In this document: positions 38,439 through 48,116 of the stretch, in pieces
How the letters are laid out: each line of letters opens with the position of its first letter
Numbering within the stretch: the stretch's first letter is position 1
Notes under the pieces: model-generated
What the model was told of the DNA's origin: nothing
Database searches by the model: none
The model's input: only the letters and a program-made list of their open reading frames with translations
Assembly (NCBI RefSeq): GCF_009821115.1
Contig: NZ_VYTY01000002.1
Location: 186,001 to 250,000 of the forward strand
Reading direction: 5' to 3'
DNA length: 64,000 bases
From: Nitrincola alkalisediminis
GTDB lineage: Bacteria; Pseudomonadota; Gammaproteobacteria; Pseudomonadales; Balneatricaceae
Program-made: the position numbers and the translations under genes

Positions 38439-40145
38439 ATGAACCTTAAACGCTTTTTTCCCATTACTGAATGGCTGCCTCAGTATCGGCTGGACACCCT
38501 AAATCAAGACATATTGGCAGCCGTTATTGTGACGATCATGCTCATTCCTCAATCACTGGCCTATGCCATGCTAGCAGGCTTACCCCCAGAGGTAGGCCTC
38601 TATGCCAGCATTGCTCCTTTGATTTTATACGCTGTATTTGGCAGCAGCCGAACACTGGCCGTCGGCCCCGTTGCTGTCATTTCGTTGATGACCGCTGTTG
38701 CAGCCGGGCAATTAGCACAGCAAGGCACACCCGAATACATAGGCGCGGTCTTAATCCTCACACTGCTTTCAGGTCTGATGCTAACACTGATGGGACTTCT
38801 TAGACTTGGATTTTTAGCCAACTTTTTGAGTCACCCCGTTATTTCTGGGTTTATCACAGCCTCAGGCATTATTATTGCCGCCAGTCAGCTAAAGCACTTA
38901 TTTGGCGTTCAGATTTCAGGCCATCATCTACCCGAAATACTGATGTCACTCATACACGAAATCCAGCACACCAATACCCCCACGCTGTTACTCGGCCTGG
39001 GTAGTTTGCTCTTTTTGTATGCAACCCGCGCAGGGCTTCAATCGCTACTCGTTAAGATAGGGTTGAATCACTACCTAGCCGGCATGCTCACTAAAACGGC
39101 TCCCATTTTAGCGGTGGTGATGACAACTTGGATAACTTTTCATTACCGTTTGGATCTGCAGGGGGTTGCTGTGGTTGGCCAAATTCCATCCGGACTTCCA
39201 TCACTGAGCTTGCCCTCAATTGACCTAGAAATGTGGCAGTCACTTTGGATGGGAGCACTGTTGATCAGTTTAGTTGGATTTGTCGAGTCAGTATCCGTTG
39301 GACAAACCTTAGCGGCAAAGCGACGTCAACGAATTGATCCGGACCAAGAGCTAATTGGATTAGGAGCGTCAAACCTAGGAGCCGCGATCAGCTCAGGAAT
39401 GCCTGTCACGGGTGGTTTTTCGCGCTCCGTGGTTAACTTCGATGCGGGTGCCCAAACACCTGCGGCAGGTGCATTCACCGCCTTGGGAATTATTTTTGCG
39501 ACCCTTTGGTTAACACCGTTGATTGCCTATCTACCCTTGGCGACGTTAGCAGCGACGATTATTGTTGCTGTTTTGTCCTTAGTCGATTTCAAAGCGATTT
39601 TTCACACCTACCATTACTCAGGCAGCGACTTTTCCGCTATGCTCGCCACCATCCTTGTCACCTTGGGAGCTGGCGTTGAAGCGGGGATTATTGTCGGCGT
39701 TTTACTCTCAATTCTCATTCATTTATACCGTACCAGCCGCCCTCATAGCGCGATTATTGGTCGCGTGACTGGAACAGAACACTTCAGAAACATTGATCGT
39801 CATAGTGTCGAAACCAACCCTGACATCGCAATTCTAAGAGTCGATGAAAGCCTGTATTTTGCCAATGCTCGCTACCTTGAGGATAGGGTTGCGGCACTGG
39901 TTAAGCATCAATCGGAACTCAAGCATCTGGTTTTAGCCTGCCAAGCAATTAACTATATTGATGCCTCTGCTTTAGAGAGCTTAGAAACGATTAATGAGCG
40001 ACTCAAGGAAGCTGATATTTGCTTACACTTTGCTGAAATTAAAGGCCCCGTCATGGACAGGTTGAACAATGTTAACTTTTTTGATCATATTAGCGGCCGA
40101 GTTTTCTTAAGCACATTTGATGCATGGAAATACCTCACCCCATAA
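38439..40145 (+). CDS. SulP-family anion permease with STAS domain
   Basis: A 568-residue permease: about 11-12 membrane helices beginning DILAAVIVTIMLIPQSLAYA, the PPEVGLYASI and GGFSRSVVNFDAGAQTP signatures of SulP, and a cytoplasmic C-terminal STAS domain (about 440-555; VLACQAINYIDASALESLET). SulP proteins move sulfate, bicarbonate or related anions. Position 48 bases after the persulfide-dioxygenase-like gene suggests co-transcription and a sulfur oxyanion as substrate, but that is inference. Confidence 0.88.
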   Translation: MNLKRFFPITEWLPQYRLDTLNQDILAAVIVTIMLIPQSLAYAMLAGLPPEVGLYASIAPLILYAVFGSSRTLAVGPVAVISLMTAVAAGQLAQQGTPEYIGAVLILTLLSGLMLTLMGLLRLGFLANFLSHPVISGFITASGIIIAASQLKHLFGVQISGHHLPEILMSLIHEIQHTNTPTLLLGLGSLLFLYATRAGLQSLLVKIGLNHYLAGMLTKTAPILAVVMTTWITFHYRLDLQGVAVVGQIPSGLPSLSLPSIDLEMWQSLWMGALLISLVGFVESVSVGQTLAAKRRQRIDPDQELIGLGASNLGAAISSGMPVTGGFSRSVVNFDAGAQTPAAGAFTALGIIFATLWLTPLIAYLPLATLAATIIVAVLSLVDFKAIFHTYHYSGSDFSAMLATILVTLGAGVEAGIIVGVLLSILIHLYRTSRPHSAIIGRVTGTEHFRNIDRHSVETNPDIAILRVDESLYFANARYLEDRVAALVKHQSELKHLVLACQAINYIDASALESLETINERLKEADICLHFAEIKGPVMDRLNNVNFFDHISGRVFLSTFDAWKYLTP

Positions 40146-40195
40146 GTTCGCCATCAACGACCTAAACTCAAAATCCAAGCCATGCTCAACTCTAC

Positions 40196-40225
40196 AAAAA
40201 AAAGCCCACAAGATGAGATGTGGGC
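40196..40225 (-). terminator. Rho-independent terminator of the 41-residue membrane protein gene
   Basis: On the minus strand GCCCACA and TGTGGGC (40204-40210 and 40219-40225, 8-base loop) are followed by eight T (A-run 40196-40203). It ends the minus-strand transcript of the small gene at 40272-40397 and shows that this gene is a separate transcription unit. Confidence 0.88.
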
Positions 40226-40271
40226 GCTGCAAAATGGGTGAGATAACAAGAGCTGAAGCAAACAGGTTAGA

Positions 40272-40397
40272 TCATGTCAGTAACACACTGATTTGAACAA
40301 TCAGAGGTAAAATAGCGACCAAGAACCCACCTACAATTAACGTAATTGAGGGGTAGAGCCCAAGTGTTTCATAGGCTTCTTGAGTGATGTTAGCCAT
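40272..40397 (-). CDS. 41-residue single-helix membrane protein (unrecognised)
   Basis: The frame encodes MANITQEAYETLGLYPSITL followed by IVGGFLVAILPLIVQISVLLT: a short N-terminal part and one or two hydrophobic segments. Support comes from four independent signals: a strong site (AAAGGAGAGAGGCG) directly before the ATG at 40397, a -24/-12 promoter (40437-40452), activator half-sites further upstream, and a canonical terminator downstream. I do not recognise the family. Shared promoter class and half-sites with cydABX suggest the FisR-like activator controls it; a role at the bd oxidase or a sulfur transporter is speculation. It is divergent from the sulfate-binding protein gene. Confidence 0.75.
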   Translation of the reverse strand: MANITQEAYETLGLYPSITLIVGGFLVAILPLIVQISVLLT

Positions 40398-40436
40398 CGC
40401 CTCTCTCCTTTAAATAATGAGTACTTACTTATATAT

Positions 40437-40452
40437 TGCATAATAGATGCCA
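40437..40452 (-). promoter_or_regulatory. Sigma-54 (-24/-12) promoter of the small membrane protein gene
   Basis: On the minus strand TGGCATCTATTATGCA has GG and GC exactly 10 bases apart, with a good TGGCA -24 part and TGCA at -12. Transcription should begin near 40425, about 28 bases before the ATG at 40397. Confidence 0.65.
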
Positions 40453-40556
40453 AGTTTTTACTCGAACAATAAAACTTATAATTAATTGATTTATATATAC
40501 ATTTCTAAAAATAGCTTTTATTTTTAAAAAATGGAGGAAGGGCCTTAAGCTTTCCA

Positions 40557-40601
40557 TGACACAAATGACATAGCATTTACAAAATTTGTCATTGAATGTC
40601 A
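40557..40601. promoter_or_regulatory. Cluster of TGACA/TGTCA half-sites, candidate FisR-like enhancer
   Basis: TGACA occurs at 40557-40561 and 40566-40570, and TGTCA at 40587-40591 and 40597-40601, so two direct pairs face each other. The half-site is the one in the palindrome upstream of cydA (34267-34281). The cluster is about 105-150 bases upstream of the -24 element at 40450, a normal enhancer distance. It also lies about 160 bases before the divergent sulfate-binding protein gene. The gene-free stretch 40398-40758 shows no other clear signal. Confidence 0.5.
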
Positions 40602-40758
40602 TACAGTGCAATCCACACTCCTCTAACCTGCGCGATAATTTGTATAAAAACCATCCTTTATATTCAAAAAAGAAATTAACATTTAACTTTTAATTCTTTT
40701 TAAATATAAAAACAATGCCGTATGCTTGCCACTGTCTGCAATCAAGGAAATTACGGCA

Positions 40759-41820
40759 ATGAGCTCTATTCAAAAACACGGGTTGATTCGGCTGCTCATC
40801 AGCCTGACAATTTTTTTCTCGACAACACTCCTGGCAAAAGATCTTGAAATTCTGAACGTGTCCTACGATCCAACACGAGAGTTCTATCAAGACTTTAATC
40901 ATGCATTTAAGGAGCACTGGGAAGCCGAGCACGGACAAACCGTCAATATCCGTATGTCTCACGGAGGGTCGGGACGTCAGGCACTATCCGTCATGCAAGG
41001 CTTGGCTGCAGATATCGTGACCTTAGCTCTCGCCTACGACATTGATATGATTGCTGAACGAACGTCTCGCATAGAAACAGATTGGCAGGACAAGCTCCCC
41101 CTTGCTTCATCACCTTATACCTCAACGATTGTTTTTCTGGTCAGACAGGGTAACCCTAAGAACATTCAAGATTGGTCTGATCTCGTGCGCGAAGATGTGG
41201 CGGTGATTTCACCCAATCCGAAAACATCGGGTGGCGCACGCTGGAATTATTTAGCAGCTTGGGGATTCGCCTATATTGATGCGCTGCAAGGCTTAGACAA
41301 ACTATCCAGTGCTGACGCATCCGAACAGGCCGAAGCGCACGCAAAAGCACAAAGCTTTGTGCAACAGCTATTCCGAAATGTTACGGTCATGGATACAGGT
41401 GCTAGAGCATCCAGCAATAGTTTTATTGAGCGCGGCATGGGAGATGTGTTAATTGCATGGGAAAACGAAGCACTCATGGCACTCAACGCTTTTGAAAGCC
41501 ATGGCTTTGAGCTAATCGTCCCTTCAGTTTCTATTCAAGCAGAACCGCCCGTTGCCGCAGTTACGGCCAATAATGAACGTAAGGGCAATCATCAAGTCGT
41601 TAACGAATACTTAAACTACCTTTACTCACCTGTTGGACAAGCAATTGCTGCCAAGTACTATTTTCGACCTCAGTATCAAGAACATGCCGATGAAAAAGAT
41701 TTAGCAGCCTTCCAAGCAATAGAGCTCTTTAGACTCGATGATATTTTCGGCAATTGGAAAGAAGTGCAGGACACGCATTTTAGCAATGGCGGTATTTTTG
41801 ACCAAATCACTCGACGCTAA
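40759..41820 (+). CDS. sbp: Periplasmic sulfate-binding protein
   Basis: A 353-residue solute-binding protein with signal peptide (MSSIQKHGLIRLLISLTIFF, cleavage near LLA). The mature part matches E. coli Sbp: ILNVSYDPTREFYQDFNHAF, SHGGSGRQA, ADIVTLALAYDIDMIAER, NPKTSGGARWNYLAAWG and GDVLIAWENEA. It binds sulfate for an ABC importer. No cysTWA genes follow; a terminator stands directly after the gene, so it must work with a permease encoded elsewhere. I use the ATG at 40759 with AAGGA upstream, not the earlier one at 40726. Confidence 0.92.
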   Translation: MSSIQKHGLIRLLISLTIFFSTTLLAKDLEILNVSYDPTREFYQDFNHAFKEHWEAEHGQTVNIRMSHGGSGRQALSVMQGLAADIVTLALAYDIDMIAERTSRIETDWQDKLPLASSPYTSTIVFLVRQGNPKNIQDWSDLVREDVAVISPNPKTSGGARWNYLAAWGFAYIDALQGLDKLSSADASEQAEAHAKAQSFVQQLFRNVTVMDTGARASSNSFIERGMGDVLIAWENEALMALNAFESHGFELIVPSVSIQAEPPVAAVTANNERKGNHQVVNEYLNYLYSPVGQAIAAKYYFRPQYQEHADEKDLAAFQAIELFRLDDIFGNWKEVQDTHFSNGGIFDQITRR

Positions 41821-41829
41821 TACACATCT

Positions 41830-41855
41830 AAGGCGAGTCGGCTAGGACTCGCCTT
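41830..41855. terminator. Hairpin terminator between sbp and the convergent hydrolase gene
   Basis: AAGGCGAGTC (41830-41839) and GACTCGCCTT (41846-41855) form a perfect 10-bp stem with a 6-base loop. The T-runs are short on both sides, so it may work in both directions with moderate strength. It overlaps the last codons of the convergent gene. Confidence 0.7.
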
Positions 41856-42657
41856 TCAATTCATCTTGTAAAATCTGAGTAAGGCAATGGCGTGTGACAT
41901 CGGGATGTTCGAGTGGGAACATATGCCCTCCTGGCACATGATAGCAGTCAAATCCCCTCTTCTTAAGTTTAGCGATACGGGCATCCGTCATTAGATCGCT
42001 GTCTTCACCCCGTATAATCGCAACAGGCACCTGGATCTTCCTATGACTGCGGCTCAAGTGGTCTGCAAGATGGCGAAATATCTCGATTTCAACCTTCGGT
42101 TCGAACCTAAGGCGTATACCTCCCTTTGGATCTGGCTCAGTACCCGACACAACATAATCTTTTAACGCTTGAGGATGAAAATTCTTAAAAAGACGCTTTT
42201 GACCAAAATAGGCCTCAGCAGACGTCACATCCGGCCAATGACTGCGACGCCCTCGTGTAATGCCTGCGGGTGTCACCTTATCAATAAACCCTAAGCGTTT
42301 AGCGAGTTTTAAGCCCAGACTATCCCAGCCCATCATTAAAGGAGGATCGAGTAACACCACCCGCCTAAAGCGATGAGGTGCTTTTAGTGCGGCCATATAC
42401 GTCACAACTGAACCCAATGAATGGCCAACACCAATGACCGGTTGATCACCAAAGGTTTCATGTAGGTGCAACAACAACTCATCCACGAGGTTTTGCCAAT
42501 TATGATTCACTGGAAAATCTGGATGATGGCCTAATTTATCAAGTACGTGAATATCCCAATCCGAACGCATCGGATCGAGGAGTACGCGATACGAGCCTCC
42601 GGGAAAACCATTTGCATGAGCAAAATGAAGAGGGGGACGCTTCAAAATCGAATTCAT
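41842..42657 (-). CDS. Alpha/beta hydrolase
   Basis: A 271-residue alpha/beta-hydrolase-fold enzyme: oxyanion part FAHANGFPGGSY, nucleophile elbow GVGHSLGSVV (Ser80), acid residue in IIRGEDSDLM and catalytic His in VPGGHMFPLEHP. No signal peptide, so cytosolic. The substrate cannot be told. It follows the merR-like gene by 34 bases and may be the last gene of the pheST-ihfA transcript. Confidence 0.85.
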   Translation of the reverse strand: MNSILKRPPLHFAHANGFPGGSYRVLLDPMRSDWDIHVLDKLGHHPDFPVNHNWQNLVDELLLHLHETFGDQPVIGVGHSLGSVVTYMAALKAPHRFRRVVLLDPPLMMGWDSLGLKLAKRLGFIDKVTPAGITRGRRSHWPDVTSAEAYFGQKRLFKNFHPQALKDYVVSGTEPDPKGGIRLRFEPKVEIEIFRHLADHLSRSHRKIQVPVAIIRGEDSDLMTDARIAKLKKRGFDCYHVPGGHMFPLEHPDVTRHCLTQILQDELKGES

Positions 42658-42691
42658 AGCAGTCTCAACCTTGAGTCGATGAAAAGATCAC

Positions 42692-43054
42692 CTATTTATG
42701 CGATTTAAGAATTTTGAGAATATCATCCAACTCATTAATGGTTTGACGAATGAGCTGCTGATAGCGTGCTGAGTCATCACCAGCGACTTCACCCGTTAAC
42801 CACTGACGAGCGCCCGTGATGGTAAAACCCTGTTCATACAACAAACTGCGTATTTGGCGGATAAGCAATAAATCCTGACGTTGGTAATAACGACGGTTAT
42901 TGCGCTTTATGGGCTGTATCTGCTTAAACTCCTGCTCCCAATAACGCAATACATGTGGCTTGAGGTCGCAGAGTTCTGCGGCCTCGCCAATGGTAAAATA
43001 GCGTTTACTCGGGATAGGGTCCAGATCAGGACTCTTCTCTCCGTGCTCCTGCAT
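42692..43054 (-). CDS. MerR-family regulator downstream of ihfA
   Basis: A roughly 120-residue protein with the MerR winged helix ([20 protein letters not shown], then YWEQEFKQI and [20 protein letters not shown]). It lacks a sensor domain. This short MerR-like protein is conserved after ihfA in many gammaproteobacteria; its targets are not known. It overlaps the 3' end of ihfA by about 29 bases. I take the ATG at 43054; a GTG at 43066 is possible. Confidence 0.88.
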   Translation of the reverse strand: MQEHGEKSPDLDPIPSKRYFTIGEAAELCDLKPHVLRYWEQEFKQIQPIKRNNRRYYQRQDLLLIRQIRSLLYEQGFTITGARQWLTGEVAGDDSARYQQLIRQTINELDDILKILKSHK

Positions 43055-43337
43055 AGGTATCCACACGCTCCTTTAATTTCTGACCTGGACGGAACGTCAC
43101 TACCCGCCGTGCAGAGATCGGGACCTCCTCTCCTGTTTTTGGATTACGACCGGGTCGCTGACGCTTATCCCGTAAGTCAAAATTTCCGAAGCCAGAGAGC
43201 TTAACTTGCTCATTTGACGCCAGACATTCACGGATTTCATTAAAAAAAGATTCGACCATCTCTTTTGCTTCGCGCTTATTGAGACCCAGTTCTTCAAATA
43301 ACCTTTCGGCCATTTCAGCTTTTGTCAAAGAGCCCAT
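43026..43337 (-). CDS. ihfA: Integration host factor subunit alpha
   Basis: A 103-residue DNA-bending protein of the HU/IHF family: [37 protein letters not shown], and the beta-arm segment [20 protein letters not shown]. The pattern and position after pheT identify the alpha subunit. The ATG at 43337 with AGGGTG upstream is preferred over the GTG at 43346. It starts 16 bases after the pheT stop. Confidence 0.96.
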   Translation of the reverse strand: MGSLTKAEMAERLFEELGLNKREAKEMVESFFNEIRECLASNEQVKLSGFGNFDLRDKRQRPGRNPKTGEEVPISARRVVTFRPGQKLKERVDTYAGARREES

Positions 43338-43353
43338 GACGTTCACCCTGTCT

Positions 43354-45732
43354 TTAATCTCTTAACGAGGCTCCGCATTCTTGACTGAGTGCAGAGACAA
43401 CGGCATTAACACTGTTGTTTATTTCTTCATCAGTAAGAGTGCGCGAAGGATGCTGCCAGGTCAAGCCCAAAGCAAGACTTTTTCTTCCTGCTTCAATACC
43501 TTGGCCCTGATACATGTCAAAAAGTCGCATATTTTTAAGAAATTCACCAGCTGTTTTCGCAACAATCGCTTTAACCGTTGAAAAGCTGACTGCTTGATCA
43601 ACAACAAGAGATAAATCACGTCGCATTTCAGGGAACTTCGATAAAGCCACATAACGCGACAAACGCCCGCTCAAAGCGGCATCTAAGTCTATTTCGAATA
43701 AAAATGCAGCAGAGGATACATCAAGCTCATGCACCAACTGTGGATGAAGTGCGCCGATATACCCAACCACTTGCCCCTGAAGCTCAATCGCCGCTGTTTG
43801 GCCTGGATGCAATGCCGGATGCTGAGATGCTACAAATGAGAACTGTGCACCCTGCCCGCCTAATCCCAGCAAAGATTCAACATCGCCTTTTAAATCAAAA
43901 AAGTCGACCTTGTCTTTACCTGCTGTCCATCCTTCCGCGTCACGATTACCAACAATCACCCCAGCCACCACATTCTGCTGCGTTAAGCCGGCGTCTGATG
44001 AAATAAACCTTTGACCTGTCTCAAACAAACGGATCCGCGTTTGCTGACGGTTTTGATTATAGAGTACAGCTTTCATCAAGCCGGGCCATAGGGTTGTGCG
44101 CATCACCGCCATTTCAGCCGAAATAGGATTTGCCAACGCCAAAGGCTCATGCTCAGGATCGAACTGCTTGGCAAGCCCTATTTCAATAAAGCTATAGGTA
44201 ATGGCTTCTTGGTATCCGCGGCTGATTAAGTGTTGACGCAAGCGACTCACGGCTACTTTCGCTTCAGGAATCGGTGGCAAAGGCAACTGCGCCATCGGCG
44301 TTCTGACAGGTAGGTTATCGTAGCCATACACGCGCGCGATTTCTTCGATCAAGTCCACTTCGAGCGTAATATCAAAGCGGTACGAAGGAACGCTGACACT
44401 CCACTCACGCTCGACATCGGATGTTAACGTCATGCCCAAGCGCGCTAGAATATCTTCAATCACATCAGCAGGCATTGCCATCGCTAACATTGCGTCCACC
44501 CGGTCATGTCGCAGGCGAACCACTGGCTGTAGCGGCAAGTGCTCAACAGACACAGCTTCGATCACAGGACCTGGCTGGCCGCCAACGATATCGAGCAGCA
44601 ATTGCGTTGCACGCTCAATTGCTCTCACCTGCTGCTGCCAGTCTACCCCACGCTCAAAGCGGTGAGAGGAGTCGGTATGCAGCCCGTAATTACGCGCCCG
44701 TCCCACGATTGACAAAGGTTGAAAAAATGCACTTTCCAAGAAAATATCCGTGGTGGTTTCTGTAACACTGCTCGACTCACCGCCCATGATACCAGCAATT
44801 GCAAGTGCACCTTTATCATCCGCAATCACTAGGGTATCGTCATTGAGAGTGGCATCAGAACCATCCAGCAACCGAATTGTTTCGCCTTGCTCTGCTTTTC
44901 TAACCAGAATACGCCCTTCCAGCTTACTCAAGTCAAAGGCATGCATAGGCTGCCCTAACTCTAACAAGACATAGTTTGTCACATCGACCACAGGGTCAAT
45001 ACAGCGAATGCCAGAACGGGCTAACTTGGATGCCATCCAAGCGGGAGTCGTGGCTTGCGGATTAATCCCGCGCAACACTCGCCCTACATAACGAGGACAG
45101 TCCTCTGGCGACACCAGCTCAACTGGAAAGACTTCATTTGATTGTGCGGGAATCGCGGGGGTGTCTAGCGTCTTAACGGGCAACTGATTTAACACACCGA
45201 CTTCGCGTGCCATCCCCACAATACTTAAACAGTCACCACGGTTTGGCGTTAAATCCACATCAATGATCTGATCGTCCAGATTTAAGTAATCTCTTAAATT
45301 CAGCCCTAAAGGGGCATCCTCTGGCAACTCCATGATACCTGCATGATCGTCTGAAAGACCCAGCTCATCCTCGGCACATAGCATTCCGAAAGATTCAACT
45401 TGACGCAATTTAGCCGCTTTGATTTTGAAATCACCCGGCAGGCAGGCACCTACACGTGCCAAGGCTGTTTTAAGCCCAGCTCGTGCATTGGCTGCACCAC
45501 AGACGATCTGGAAAGTGTCTGTACCGTCCGACACTTGGCAGACTTGCAACTTGTCAGCATTCGGATGTGGCTGGGCATAAATAATTTGCGCAACAACCAC
45601 GCCCGAAAAATCACCAGCCACGCCAATAACATCGTCGACTTCTAAACCAGCCAAACTAAGTTGATCTGAAAGTGCCTGAGTATCCAAACTTGGATTAACC
45701 CACTCACGTAACCACTGTTCACTAAATTTCAT
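43354..45732 (-). CDS. pheT: Phenylalanyl-tRNA synthetase beta chain
   Basis: A 792-residue subunit with the N-terminal tRNA-binding EMAP-like domain (about 39-148), B3/B4 editing domain, B5 domain, the core, and the C-terminal FDX-ACB anticodon-binding domain ([15 protein letters not shown]). Its length is typical (E. coli 795). It forms the alpha2-beta2 enzyme with PheS, encoded 48 bases upstream. Confidence 0.98.
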   Translation of the reverse strand: MKFSEQWLREWVNPSLDTQALSDQLSLAGLEVDDVIGVAGDFSGVVVAQIIYAQPHPNADKLQVCQVSDGTDTFQIVCGAANARAGLKTALARVGACLPGDFKIKAAKLRQVESFGMLCAEDELGLSDDHAGIMELPEDAPLGLNLRDYLNLDDQIIDVDLTPNRGDCLSIVGMAREVGVLNQLPVKTLDTPAIPAQSNEVFPVELVSPEDCPRYVGRVLRGINPQATTPAWMASKLARSGIRCIDPVVDVTNYVLLELGQPMHAFDLSKLEGRILVRKAEQGETIRLLDGSDATLNDDTLVIADDKGALAIAGIMGGESSSVTETTTDIFLESAFFQPLSIVGRARNYGLHTDSSHRFERGVDWQQQVRAIERATQLLLDIVGGQPGPVIEAVSVEHLPLQPVVRLRHDRVDAMLAMAMPADVIEDILARLGMTLTSDVEREWSVSVPSYRFDITLEVDLIEEIARVYGYDNLPVRTPMAQLPLPPIPEAKVAVSRLRQHLISRGYQEAITYSFIEIGLAKQFDPEHEPLALANPISAEMAVMRTTLWPGLMKAVLYNQNRQQTRIRLFETGQRFISSDAGLTQQNVVAGVIVGNRDAEGWTAGKDKVDFFDLKGDVESLLGLGGQGAQFSFVASQHPALHPGQTAAIELQGQVVGYIGALHPQLVHELDVSSAAFLFEIDLDAALSGRLSRYVALSKFPEMRRDLSLVVDQAVSFSTVKAIVAKTAGEFLKNMRLFDMYQGQGIEAGRKSLALGLTWQHPSRTLTDEEINNSVNAVVSALSQECGASLRD

Positions 45733-45780
45733 GCGGATGTCCTGAATAATTCTGTGTAAATGACTAAGGTGTTAGGGTGA

Positions 45781-46764
<984 letters not shown>

Positions 46765-46785
46765 TTAGGAGTGCTCCAGTTACAT

Positions 46786-46814
46786 AAAAAAAGGGAAGAG
46801 CATGCGCCCTTCCC
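46786..46814 (-). terminator. Terminator/attenuator between rplT and pheS
   Basis: On the minus strand GGGAAG (46814-46809) pairs with CTTCCC (46798-46793) over a 10-base loop, followed by seven T. It stands 22 bases before the pheS start. In E. coli this position is the pheST attenuator with the PheM leader peptide; here no leader frame with Phe codons precedes it, so it may simply end part of the rplT transcript or be controlled otherwise. Confidence 0.8.
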
Positions 46815-46856
46815 CTATCTGAATCAGTCAGTTACCACCAATAGGCGGGTCTTGGC

Positions 46857-47213
46857 TTATGCCAATGCTGCTTTAGCTTTCTCAACAACAGCTGCAAACG
46901 CAACCTGTTGGTGAACGGCTAAATCAGCCAAGACTTTACGGTCAATTTCAACGTTGGCTTTTTTCAAGCCAGAGATGAAACGGCTGTAAGACAGACCATT
47001 GATACGGGCAGCCGCATTGATACGCGCAATCCACAACGCACGGAATTGACGCTTACGTTGACGACGGTCACGGTAAGCATATTGACCGGCTTTGATGACC
47101 GCTTGCTTAGCAACACGGAATACACGGCTACGAGCACCGTAGTAACCCTTGGCCAGTTTCAGAATTTTTTTATGACGACGACGCGCCACAACACCACGTT
47201 TTACGCGAGGCAT
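46857..47213 (-). CDS. rplT: Ribosomal protein L20
   Basis: A 118-residue basic protein of exactly the usual length: [61 protein letters not shown]20 is an early large-subunit assembly protein and, in E. coli, represses rpmI-rplT by binding its mRNA. It follows rpmI by 45 bases. Confidence 0.98.
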   Translation of the reverse strand: MPRVKRGVVARRRHKKILKLAKGYYGARSRVFRVAKQAVIKAGQYAYRDRRQRKRQFRALWIARINAAARINGLSYSRFISGLKKANVEIDRKVLADLAVHQQVAFAAVVEKAKAALA

Positions 47214-47258
47214 AACATTTCCTTCCTAATAAATAGCTATTTCTTAACCAATGAACGC

Positions 47259-47453
47259 TTAGAGCGTAGGCAACATACGTTTAACTAACTTCACGTCAGA
47301 AGCATGGACTTGCATCATAGGACGCAATTGACGCTTACGCTTAGTTGACTTTTTGGTCAAAATATGACTTTTATAGGCCTGCTTATGCTTGATACCATTA
47401 GCAGTCTTTTTGAAACGCTTTGCCGCACCGCGGACAGTTTTAATCTTAGGCAT
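47259..47453 (-). CDS. rpmI: Ribosomal protein L35
   Basis: A 64-residue very basic protein ([20 protein letters not shown], then [15 protein letters not shown]). Normal length and position between infC and rplT. Component of the 50S subunit. Confidence 0.97.
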   Translation of the reverse strand: MPKIKTVRGAAKRFKKTANGIKHKQAYKSHILTKKSTKRKRQLRPMMQVHASDVKLVKRMLPTL

Positions 47454-47502
47454 TAATCTTCTCCACGCATTCGTTTGTTAGTCAGCCAAAACAACATACA
47501 AC

Positions 47503-47545
47503 AAAACCCACTTGCTGAAATGATTCATGACAGCCAGCGGGTTTT
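47503..47545 (-). promoter_or_regulatory. Hairpin in the infC-rpmI gap, possible L20 control site
   Basis: AAAACCCACTTGCTG (47503-47517) and CAGCCAGCGGGTTTT (47531-47545) pair at 13 of 15 positions. The position upstream of rpmI is where E. coli L20 binds its own mRNA to repress translation. It could also be an intercistronic attenuator, although the T-run after it is short. The L20 link is inferred from position. Confidence 0.45.
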
Positions 47546-47556
47546 ATGTCATTTGA

Positions 47557-48096
47557 CTATTTCTTTTTCGGAGCCACGACCATGATCATTTGACGGCCTT
47601 CCATCTTAGGGCGCTGTTCTACAGTGCCTGCATCAGCCAGATCTTGTTCGATCCGCTCAAGCAACTGCATACCTAGCTCCTGATGGGCCATTTCACGACC
47701 ACGGAATCTAAGCGTAACCTTAGCCTTGTCTCCGCTTTCAAGGAAACGTATCAGGTTGCGTAGTTTTACCTGATAATCCCCTTCTTCCGTACCCGGACGG
47801 AATTTTATTTCCTTGACCTGCATCTGAGTCTGTTTTTTCTTAGCCTCATTTGCTTTTTTCTTCAGTTCGTACTGATGCTTACCATAGTCCATTATCTTAC
47901 AGACAATGGGGTCAGCTTCAGAAATCTGAACTAGGTCAAGTTCAGCTTCTTGAGCCATCTCAAGCGCTTGATTGATAGCGACTACACCAACCTGCGAACC
48001 GTCAGCTCCGATCAAACGAACCTGGGTTGCACGAATATTCTCATTTATGGGTGGCAGCGGACCACGGCTACCACGTTTAGTTTCACGCCTGATAAT
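47557..48096 (-). CDS. infC: Translation initiation factor IF-3 (ATT start codon)
   Basis: The conserved IF-3 body ([64 protein letters not shown]) has no ATG in a suitable place. Going upstream in frame, the typical N-terminus of IF-3 appears ([20 protein letters not shown]) and begins at an ATT (48096-48094) preceded by AGGAG with a 5-base gap. That yields 179 residues, the usual size. An ATT start is the known basis of IF-3 autoregulation in E. coli, since IF-3 discriminates against it. The start is 20 bases after the thrS stop. Confidence 0.96.
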   Translation of the reverse strand: MIRRETKRGSRGPLPPINENIRATQVRLIGADGSQVGVVAINQALEMAQEAELDLVQISEADPIVCKIMDYGKHQYELKKKANEAKKKQTQMQVKEIKFRPGTEEGDYQVKLRNLIRFLESGDKAKVTLRFRGREMAHQELGMQLLERIEQDLADAGTVEQRPKMEGRQMIMVVAPKKK

Positions 48097-48116
48097 TCTA
48101 TCTCCTGACGAATTTT

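Noticed and set aside
40759-41820. Phosphate-binding PstS
   Set aside because: SHGGSGRQA, the SYDPTRE start and NPKTSGGARWNYLAAWG are those of sulfate-binding Sbp/CysP.
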